Shown: positions 1 through 6,001 of the stretch, piece after piece | Position numbering within the stretch: the first letter of the stretch is position 1 | Layout of the letters: each line of letters begins with the position of its first letter | Source of the DNA: RGIG5952 sp045603485 | GTDB taxonomy: Bacteria; Verrucomicrobiota; Kiritimatiellia; RFP12; JAAYLN01 | Assembly: GCA_045603485.1 (NCBI GenBank) | Contig: JAZUMF010000128.1 | Coordinates: forward strand, 1-18,685 | DNA length: 18,685 nucleotides | Reading direction: 5' to 3' | The notes under the pieces: generated by a model | Databases searched by the model: none | What the model saw: only the letters and a program-made list of their open reading frames with translations | What the model was told of the DNA's origin: nothing | Translations under genes and position numbers: made by a program

Positions 1-1
1 G

Positions 2-8
2 CCTCCTT
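2..8 (-). promoter_or_regulatory. Shine-Dalgarno of a leftward gene starting outside the window
   Basis: The minus strand reads AAGGAGG here, a full anti-SD match. No start codon follows within the window, so the coding region must begin a few bases to the left of position 1. The A-rich leader just before it, with a run of nine A at 20-12, fits an untranslated leader. Confidence 0.45.
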
Positions 9-32
9 GCGTTTTTTTTTGCTTTGCAAGAA

Positions 33-61
33 AGCATACAGCCAACGCCTGATTTTTTCAA
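33..61 (-). promoter_or_regulatory. Sigma70-like promoter reading leftward out of the window
   Basis: On the minus strand, TTGAAA at 61-56 is followed by a 17-base spacer and TATGCT at 38-33. The -35 box matches consensus at 5 of 6 positions and the -10 box at 4 of 6. An SD-like AAGGAGG on the same strand at 8-2 fits a gene whose start codon lies just left of base 1. Together these suggest that 1-~100 is the 5' region of a leftward gene not contained here. The match is by eye only. Confidence 0.5.
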
Positions 62-75
62 CCCCCGGCTGAAGC

Positions 76-99
76 CCGCTCAACAGGCCAACCGCTCAA
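76..99. repeat. Pair of 8-bp direct repeats, 16-bp period, upstream of the leftward promoter
   Basis: CCGCTCAA occurs at 76-83 and again at 92-99 (TTGAGCGG on the minus strand). The 16-base period is about one and a half helical turns. The copies lie about 15 and 31 bases upstream of the minus-strand -35 box at 61-56, where activator sites are often found. Between the promoter and the first copy there is also a small palindrome, GGCTGAAGCC, at 67-76. A regulator binding site is possible but unproven. Confidence 0.3.
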
Positions 100-144
100 G
101 GCAGAACCTCCCGGTGTTGCACTGGAAACTCGCGCGCGCGATTC

Positions 145-1065
145 AAAAAAACAAACCGTGATTTCAAGACAACTGCTTTATTACATCATGGAACTGACGA
201 AGAACTGAAGATCCCTATCCTTGAAGGTGCTGAAGAAAAGGCCGATTGTAATAAATTAGTTGGCAGTGTCACAGTATCGGCGAGAGATTTGCGTTTAGAT
301 CTTCCTGTTGGTAGTGATGTTGAAGTTACATTTGAAGCGAAAGAGCCAGGAGCTATAAATGTTTCAATCTATATTCCATTGTTTGAATATGAAGCGAATG
401 TCCCGATTAATCTTAAAGCAAATGCACCAGCAAAGGAGGTTTTGAGGGCCGAGTATGAGAAAGACTATGTACGATTAAAAGAGTTGGCAGACAAGAATTT
501 ACCAATTGAAAAGGTAAGAATGCTTGTTGATGAGGCAAAACGAGCCGTTGAAAGTGCAACAGATTACGAGTCACGTCAACAGGCATTTAATGCTATTATT
601 GAATCACGTAAGGCTCTTGATAGTGTTGAAGATGAAGCAAAATGGCCTGAGAATGTAAGGGACGCAAAAGATAAAATAAACGCAATGAAAAACTCAGTTG
701 AACGATGGGGTGATTTAGAGCAAAAGGGAGAAGCACAAGAAATTGAGAATGAAATGCATCGAGCAATACAGCGGAAAAGCACAGGAATGCTCAATCGAGT
801 TGCCGAGAAAGCTATACAGCTTCTTATTGATATTGAGAGTAATCGTCCAGAGGTATGGAAATCTATTCTTGTCAATCAATACAAAAACCGTGAGCTAATG
901 AGTGACAAGCGAAAGGCTGATGTGCTCTTTGAACAGGCTGCGATAGCAATAAAGTCCAGCGATGTAGAAGAAATGCGTCGTATAGCTAAAAAGCTATGGG
1001 AATTACTGCCAGAGGAAGTTGCGGACGAAACAAAACGAGGATATGGTTCGGGGATTACTCTATGA
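145..1065 (+). CDS. 5'-truncated Hsp70-family chaperone (C-terminal fragment)
   Basis: The readable frame matches the second half of Hsp70-family proteins. It has the substrate-binding beta domain with the typical IPILEG and NKLVG signatures (codons at about 211-264) and DLPVGSDVEVTFE (about 298-336). A helical, charge-rich C-terminal region follows, ending in a conserved-looking LLPEE...RGYGSG tail. Homology is recognisable from about 145, but the frame has no ATG or GTG from its last upstream stop (70-72) to 289. The first usable start is a TTG at 289 with a weak SD, well inside the beta domain. The whole nucleotide-binding domain, roughly 380 residues, is absent. The frame is otherwise intact to its TGA, which overlaps the next ATG as ATGA, so this was the first gene of a coupled operon. 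It is either a recently truncated pseudogene or a chimeric contig join at about 140. Family assignment is fairly sure; function as it stands is doubtful. Confidence 0.72.
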   Translation, partial: KKTNRDFKTTALLHHGTDEELKIPILEGAEEKADCNKLVGSVTVSARDLRLDLPVGSDVEVTFEAKEPGAINVSIYIPLFEYEANVPINLKANAPAKEVLRAEYEKDYVRLKELADKNLPIEKVRMLVDEAKRAVESATDYESRQQAFNAIIESRKALDSVEDEAKWPENVRDAKDKINAMKNSVERWGDLEQKGEAQEIENEMHRAIQRKSTGMLNRVAEKAIQLLIDIESNRPEVWKSILVNQYKNRELMSDKRKADVLFEQAAIAIKSSDVEEMRRIAKKLWELLPEEVADETKRGYGSGITL

Positions 1066-1616
1066 CAACTCACGAATGTATAGTGGCATGCCATGCACTT
1101 GCCTTATCTGGGCATTTGGAAGCAGCAAAAGAAAACCTTCGTCGTAACAGGCAATGTCTTGAATGCTTTGAAGGTATTGATTTGCTAGCTCGAATAGAAC
1201 TCAAGCTTGGAAATGAAAATGAGGCTCATAGACTTTGGCGAGAGGCCTTAAAGTTATGTGGAGATGCTTCAGCATGTAAGACTCCTTTGGAAGCTCTAGA
1301 CCATGTTGAATGGCGATATCGGCGGGCCGTACATTTCCTAAAATACTTCCTGCGTTTTGTCGCATTTATAGTGCTTGGATTTTTTATTGGTCGTTCCTGT
1401 TGCGCTGATAAAGATATTAATGAGCATAATATTGTTAGCAACGAAACCGAAAAAGTTCAACCTTTGGGTTCATGTGAAACGCCTTCTATATTTCAACCTG
1501 AGTCACAACCCACAAATAGTTGTGTTATTCAAAGTAATATTGGTATAGAAGTCTCAAACATTCATTCGAACTCGTCATCTATTAATGATAATGTTAATTG
1601 TAATTTGGAGAAATAA
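1062..1616 (+). CDS. TPR-like single-pass membrane protein of the Hsp70/kinase cassette
   Basis: I start this 184-residue protein at the ATG at 1062, which overlaps the Hsp70 TGA as ATGA. An earlier in-frame ATG at 996 would overlap the chaperone gene by 70 bases and lacks support. Residues 5-68 look like one to two TPR-type helical hairpins (GHLEAAKENLRR, LLARIELKLGNENEAHRLWREAL). A hydrophobic helix at about 93-111 (FLKYFLRFVAFIVLGFFIG) would anchor it in the inner membrane. The tail from about 112 is polar, rich in Asn and Ser, and looks disordered. Several Cys residues sit around the helix and in the tail. A plausible role is a membrane docking partner for the chaperone or kinase, but the function is unknown. 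Confidence 0.7.
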   Translation: MTTHECIVACHALALSGHLEAAKENLRRNRQCLECFEGIDLLARIELKLGNENEAHRLWREALKLCGDASACKTPLEALDHVEWRYRRAVHFLKYFLRFVAFIVLGFFIGRSCCADKDINEHNIVSNETEKVQPLGSCETPSIFQPESQPTNSCVIQSNIGIEVSNIHSNSSSINDNVNCNLEK

Positions 1617-1618
1617 TT

Positions 1619-2230
1619 ATGAGTGAAACTGTTTTGTCTATATCAAAGTATCCAACATTGCCAGCCTGGTTTGTAAGCGAGGATGAAGGAGAGGCCTGGG
1701 AATGGGGAGATTTTATTTGCATCCTGCAAAAAAATCCTCCTTTTATGTCCGATGCATTAAATGCTATGATAAAAAATCTGCCAATGTCAAAAGTTCCCCC
1801 AGCTGCAACTAAAGGAATTAAGTATCTGTATGTTTTATCAATGTTTTACAAGAAGGGGCGAAATCCTTCAGGGAAAGACTCGTCAAAACCAGCAGAAATA
1901 CTAACGATTGAGCAGGCAAATATTGGAATGCTGACCGGAGATCCCACAAAATGGGATACTCCCGTTTTTTGTTCATTCAAACCTAATGGTCGAATTAATA
2001 GTGGAAGATATTTTTCTGAATCTATTACTAAAGACGTTGCAAGGAGTGTTTTTTTTGAGGAGTTGGAGGAGCGTAATCCCATAAAGCCATCAAGGATTGG
2101 AAATATTCAAGATGGCATAGCAGCGACAAAAGGAGAGCTTAATTCTAGTAGAGATTCGAAGGGGTGTATGATACCTTTTATTGCTGTGACGGTTGTACTA
2201 ACCTCATTTGCGAGACATTTAATGTCATAA
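1619..2230 (+). CDS. Uncharacterised tail-anchored protein
   Basis: This 203-residue protein begins two bases after the previous stop, with a GGAG SD about seven bases upstream of the ATG, so it is very likely cotranscribed. I do not recognise a domain. The N-terminal half has conspicuous aromatic motifs (LPAWFVSEDEGEAWEWGDFI). The middle is a mixed-charge globular region. The last about 22 residues form a hydrophobic segment (GCMIPFIAVTVVLTSFA) ending in RHLMS, consistent with a C-terminal membrane anchor. With its upstream neighbour, this gives the cassette two membrane-attached components. Coding status is supported by start, SD, spacing and length; function is not assignable. Confidence 0.65.
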   Translation: MSETVLSISKYPTLPAWFVSEDEGEAWEWGDFICILQKNPPFMSDALNAMIKNLPMSKVPPAATKGIKYLYVLSMFYKKGRNPSGKDSSKPAEILTIEQANIGMLTGDPTKWDTPVFCSFKPNGRINSGRYFSESITKDVARSVFFEELEERNPIKPSRIGNIQDGIAATKGELNSSRDSKGCMIPFIAVTVVLTSFARHLMS

Positions 2231-2287
2231 TATTGAATCAAGGCTATATGTATTTTCCAATGCTAATGTAATCTTGCTTGAGAGGTT

Positions 2288-2317
2288 TTAACATAATTCA
2301 AATCTAATACTTATAAT
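2288..2317 (+). promoter_or_regulatory. Near-consensus sigma70 promoter before the Clp-N-like gene
   Basis: TTAACA at 2288-2293 (5 of 6 to TTGACA), an 18-base spacer, and a perfect TATAAT at 2312-2317. Transcription would begin near 2324, giving a leader of only about 13 bases before the ATG at 2337. An AAGG lies in that leader. The promoter sits in a 106-base AT-rich gap after the tail-anchored gene, so the Clp-N-like and kinase genes may form their own transcription unit. Confidence 0.55.
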
Positions 2318-2336
2318 AGGGTAAGGTTTTTCTACT

Positions 2337-2783
2337 ATGGTTCTATCTAGTCAACTTATTCAACTTTGGATTCACGCTAACTCCGAGGCATGGTACTGTC
2401 AAGCATCTAATATTGAACCTGTGCATTTCTGGCTTTCTACCTTGAAGCTTGCGAATCCGGAAAACGCAACTCTAATGTTTAAGGCAGGGGGGACGCCAGA
2501 GGACTGCAAGATACTAGCTAGTATATCAAAGCAAATACTTTCATATCTTGAAATTGATGCTGAAAAAGCCCATTTATTACGCATAGAATGTCTAAAAAAT
2601 ATTCTAAAAGGGAGACCTCCTCGCGGAATGCCCGATGGTTCTATCCCATATTTGCATAGATCTGAAACATCTAGACGCCTCTTTGAGGTCGCTACAGAAG
2701 CGGCAATGATTCGTAAGGCAAAAAAACTTTTAATTACTGATATTATTGATGCTCTTATTGACATGAAACTTGTGACAATGTAG
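2337..2783 (+). CDS. Stand-alone Clp N-terminal-like (Clp-N) domain protein
   Basis: This 148-residue protein reads as two related helical motifs, as in the N-terminal domain of ClpA/ClpB/ClpC. The first spans residues 8-40 (SEAWYCQASNIEPVHFWLSTL), with the His-Phe-Trp-Leu pattern in place of the usual EHLLLAL. The second spans 108-141 (SETSRRLFEVATEAAMIRKA, then ITDIIDALID). There is no AAA+ module, Walker motif, signal peptide or membrane segment. In Clp ATPases this domain binds substrates or adaptors, so a free-standing copy would be an adaptor or recognition module. It lies 16 bases before a protein kinase and downstream of an Hsp70 fragment, which supports a proteostasis or signalling link. 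The assignment is by pattern only and could be wrong. Confidence 0.55.
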   Translation: MVLSSQLIQLWIHANSEAWYCQASNIEPVHFWLSTLKLANPENATLMFKAGGTPEDCKILASISKQILSYLEIDAEKAHLLRIECLKNILKGRPPRGMPDGSIPYLHRSETSRRLFEVATEAAMIRKAKKLLITDIIDALIDMKLVTM

Positions 2784-2799
2784 TTGTTGAGAGACAAAG

Positions 2800-3831
2800 A
2801 TGCGCATACTTAAAGAAAACGAAACTATTCTTAACACATATACTGTTGAATGTTTTCTTGGTGAAGGTGCTTTCGCAGAAGTTTATCGAGTTAAACACCG
2901 TTTCCTCGGTCGTTTAGCTATGAAGGTGCTTAAAAGACCCGTTGAATCAGCTAAAGAGGTAGAATCACTTCTCTCCGAAGCTATTCTTCTTTCTCACCTG
3001 GGGCATCCTAATATAGTGCGTATTTTTGATGCAAATGCTATTGAAACCCCAAGAGGCATACGAGGTTTTTTTACGATGGAGCACATATCAGGAGGGACCT
3101 TAGATTCTTTTTTACACTTACATGGCAATTCATTGACACTTGAATCTATTATTGAAATAGCCTGTCAAATATGTCGAGGGCTAGCAATTGCCCACTCCGA
3201 ATCTCCTCCAATTATTCATCGTGATATTAAGCCACAGAATATTCTTGTTGGTCTCGAGAACGATGGTATACGAGCTCGTATTAGTGATTTCGGCTTAGCA
3301 AAACAAGTTAATCCTCTGACTTTACTTGCCTCAGCGGCTGGAACGCTCGCCTTTAAGCCACCTGAAATTTTTGATGATCCTGCTTCTGATTCTATCGCTG
3401 GTGATATTTATGCAGTTGGAGTTACTATTTACTTAATGCTTACGGGCACATTACCCTATAAACTTGGTGACGATTTAGCTCATATATCTCAATCAAATTT
3501 CAATAAATCCCCAAGGCGTCCTGAAGAATTGAACCTAGATGTTGATCCTTTACTTGGGGATATTGTAATGCGTTGCCTAGATCGGAATCCAGATGCCCGT
3601 TTCCCTAATGCTAAATGTCTTTGTAAGGAGCTTGAATCGTGGTGTCAGCAGGTTAATAATGGCTTTATTCAGTCGTCTGCTATGGTAAGAGAGGCATTGC
3701 GCCTTGCCAAAGATGAAGCACAGCTTCTTGAAGCTGCCGATTTAATGGAAAAAGCTATTTCTAACTTTCCTTCCCTTAAAGAAAAATATTCATCTAGAGT
3801 TGACTTATGGCGAGCAGGGATATCAATGTAG
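2800..3831 (+). CDS. Hanks-type (PknB-like) serine/threonine protein kinase, soluble
   Basis: A 343-residue protein with a complete eukaryotic-type kinase domain at about residues 14-282. Motifs seen are the glycine loop GEGAFAEV (21-28), the ATP-anchoring Lys42 in AMKVLK, Glu60 of helix C, HRDIKPQN (140-147) with catalytic Asp142 and Asn147, DFG (163-165), PPE (187-189) in place of APE, and the helix-F Asp202 in GDIYAVG. All catalytic residues are present, so it should be active. No transmembrane helix or PASTA sensor follows. Residues about 295-343 form a short TPR-like helical tail. The ATG lies 16 bases after the Clp-N-like gene, with a GAGAG SD. It probably phosphorylates cassette partners or a cellular target; the substrate is unknown. 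It is the last plus-strand gene and faces the secretin gene across 118 bases. Confidence 0.93.
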   Translation: MRILKENETILNTYTVECFLGEGAFAEVYRVKHRFLGRLAMKVLKRPVESAKEVESLLSEAILLSHLGHPNIVRIFDANAIETPRGIRGFFTMEHISGGTLDSFLHLHGNSLTLESIIEIACQICRGLAIAHSESPPIIHRDIKPQNILVGLENDGIRARISDFGLAKQVNPLTLLASAAGTLAFKPPEIFDDPASDSIAGDIYAVGVTIYLMLTGTLPYKLGDDLAHISQSNFNKSPRRPEELNLDVDPLLGDIVMRCLDRNPDARFPNAKCLCKELESWCQQVNNGFIQSSAMVREALRLAKDEAQLLEAADLMEKAISNFPSLKEKYSSRVDLWRAGISM

Positions 3832-3949
3832 TAGATAGTAGTTATAACCATCAATTTAGAAACCAGATAATTTGAGTTTCGCTTACCATAAGTAACAATA
3901 AAAAACGCCGCCCTTCCCTTTACCACATACAAAATCGGGTCTGGGCAGA

Positions 3950-5977
3950 CTACTTTTCCTTAAGAATATTTAGGGTTGGCTCGCCATGGCGAGTTGGGTG
4001 GACCGCCATATTATCAAGAACGCGCCTGCTTACACCCTCGCCGTCTGATGGAGTGCTGATAACATGTGGCTTTACGAGGACGATTAGCTCTGTGCGTTCC
4101 TTAACCTTTTCGGTGCTGCGAAAGAACCATCCGAGCAATGGAATACGACCAAGGACAGGAATGCGGCTTTGACGCTCAACCTCAACCTCCTTGATTAGAC
4201 CACCAATAGCAACGGTCATTTCATCCTTAGCGACAAAGGTACCTGTCACGCTGCGAGAAGAGACAACATCAATTGGTACATTCTGAACGACTCCTCCGTC
4301 AGTTGTGCCGTATATCGGAATTGTTGCGGCATTCTTGTTGATTTCTGAATTTTCCTGCAAAAGGCGCAATGTGACTGTTCGGTCAGCATTGATGTTTGGA
4401 GTTAAAAAGAGCATCGTGCCTACTGACTGGAATTCTATTTCCGTTTGCGGAACGACAATACTTGTATCTCCATTTGCAATTGTCTGGCTGGTGATGTTTT
4501 TAACCATCGGGCGTTCTTCACCGATAAAAAGACGAGACACTTCATTATTTGCGGTCAGGAGCATTGGAGTTGCAAGGGTCTTTGCGCGCCCCTCCTTCTC
4601 CAGCATTTGAATACGGGCCTGAAGGTGCTTGCTCAATATCTGGAATGACATTGAATCATTTCTCCCCTGTGAAGCAAGCGGATTAAAGCCCGGGAAACCT
4701 GCCGTCACATTCTGCTGTGAATCCTCAGAGGTTGTATTATAATCCTTTGCAAACTGATATTCGAAAGAAGATGTAAAGCCGTCATCAAGCTGGAGCTCGA
4801 GAACCTTTACTTCCAACAGCACCATCGGAGTCGGAACATCAAGACGGCGAATCAAGGCTCGGATATCCTCCATTGCCTTGGAGTCGCTTGTTCTGACCAT
4901 CAGCATACTATTCTTACGGCTGACGGTCACAAAGATATTTGCCGTGCGTGCGCGGTAGAGACTATATGTCGAGTCAAATTGATTTGTTCCCGCAGCCTCT
5001 GCCTCAGAAAGACGCTTTGCATCTCCCTGCGAAAAACCTGCGCCGACAGGAGGTATCACGGAAACGCGCCCGTCATTAAAAGTTAAAACACCCGAACTGG
5101 TGCTGCCGCCCGAGCCTGAAGCGCTATTCGGCTCAAGCTTAAGAAATGAAGAGCCTCCGCTATCGGCAATCTTGTTGAAACGCTCTATTCGTCTTGAAAT
5201 GTCGCTTTCTTCATCTTCAAGAAGCTCGTTTTCACCAAGGGACAGCATTACACGCTCCGGATAAAGTCCATAAATTATGGAGGCTACTTCAATGACATTA
5301 GGATAAAGTAAAGTATATGTCTCTGTCTGCTCTTCCCTAAATGTTGCAAGACTCTGCTCGTATTCCTCCATGGTTGTCACGCGGATAATCCCGGACAACG
5401 CATCGCGGCGATACCATAAGCCCGTCGCTCGGCATATTTCCTCAACGGCCATCTCAGGTGTCACATTTCTCAGGAATATCGATACAAGCCGAGTTGAAGT
5501 GGGTTCTGAAACGGAAATATTTACTCCTGTTTGATCTGATATCAGTCTCAGGGCGACACGCAACGGTACACCTGAAAACTCAATATACCGTATTAACTTT
5601 GAATCATTATCTTTGGGCAGAGGTCTAAAGCTTCCCGGCAGGAAAAACTCACCGCCTTCCGCATTGGAGGTCTTGATTTTAACACCCTCTGCCGTTACTG
5701 AATCAACCGAAAGAGGCACATTCACCCCACCTACATTTTGATTGATGATAGACCCTTGACGAAGCGGTGCTCCGGTAAAATCGCTCGAGCCTACCAATGC
5801 GACGCCTTCCGCCTCGGAGCCTACGACCAAAGCGCGTATCTTGAGGGCGTCCAGACCGCCGATTCTGCCTCTGACCGTATCGGCGAATGCCTGAGACGGA
5901 CGCGTAGGATCCTGATGGGCGGCAATAACATTTAGCGCTGATGCCAAGATGATTGCGCAAATTAAAGAAATTCTCAT
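3950..5977 (-). CDS. Secretin (PilQ/GspD family) with a fused PilP/GspC/MshK-like N-terminal domain
   Basis: This is the outer-membrane channel of the pilus/secretion machine. I choose the ATG at 5977: AAGGA on the minus strand at 90-86 gives eight-base spacing, whereas an ATG at 5986 would overlap that SD. The 675-residue product has a signal peptide (about 1-20). A region at 22-120 beginning DPTRP with an ALVVGS...VDSVTAEGVKI pattern resembles the periplasmic beta domains of PilP, GspC or MshK. Next comes an N0/STN-like domain (127-200), then N1-like strands (218-250 and 337-382) split by an insert rich in Gly and Ser. The secretin core (383-640) includes VPTPMVLLEVKVLEL, TLATPMLLT, VGTMLFLTP and RIPVLGRIPLLGWFFR. 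A 35-residue tail follows. It is the last operon gene, 24 bases after the GspF-type gene. Confidence 0.93.
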   Translation of the reverse strand: MRISLICAIILASALNVIAAHQDPTRPSQAFADTVRGRIGGLDALKIRALVVGSEAEGVALVGSSDFTGAPLRQGSIINQNVGGVNVPLSVDSVTAEGVKIKTSNAEGGEFFLPGSFRPLPKDNDSKLIRYIEFSGVPLRVALRLISDQTGVNISVSEPTSTRLVSIFLRNVTPEMAVEEICRATGLWYRRDALSGIIRVTTMEEYEQSLATFREEQTETYTLLYPNVIEVASIIYGLYPERVMLSLGENELLEDEESDISRRIERFNKIADSGGSSFLKLEPNSASGSGGSTSSGVLTFNDGRVSVIPPVGAGFSQGDAKRLSEAEAAGTNQFDSTYSLYRARTANIFVTVSRKNSMLMVRTSDSKAMEDIRALIRRLDVPTPMVLLEVKVLELQLDDGFTSSFEYQFAKDYNTTSEDSQQNVTAGFPGFNPLASQGRNDSMSFQILSKHLQARIQMLEKEGRAKTLATPMLLTANNEVSRLFIGEERPMVKNITSQTIANGDTSIVVPQTEIEFQSVGTMLFLTPNINADRTVTLRLLQENSEINKNAATIPIYGTTDGGVVQNVPIDVVSSRSVTGTFVAKDEMTVAIGGLIKEVEVERQSRIPVLGRIPLLGWFFRSTEKVKERTELIVLVKPHVISTPSDGEGVSRRVLDNMAVHPTRHGEPTLNILKEK

Positions 5978-6001
5978 ACTAAACATCCTTTTCCATTGTA
6001 A

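Noticed and set aside
131..140. (CG)5 run as a Z-DNA or regulatory element
   Set aside because: It is too short to claim function. It is noted only as a marker near the Hsp70 truncation junction.
996..1061. Earlier in-frame ATG at 996 for the TPR-like membrane protein
   Set aside because: It would overlap the Hsp70 frame by 70 bases. The ATG at 1062 gives the usual ATGA coupling and a cleaner N-terminus.
3832..3949. Possible terminators in the convergent gap between kinase and secretin genes
   Set aside because: GTCTGGGCAGAC at 3939-3950 gives only a 4-bp stem, and the T run on the minus strand (about 3905-3896) has no clear stem before it. I see no convincing element or gene in this gap.
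5978..5986. ATG at 5986 as secretin start
   Set aside because: It overlaps the SD AAGGA that is correctly spaced for the ATG at 5977, and adds only three residues before the signal peptide.
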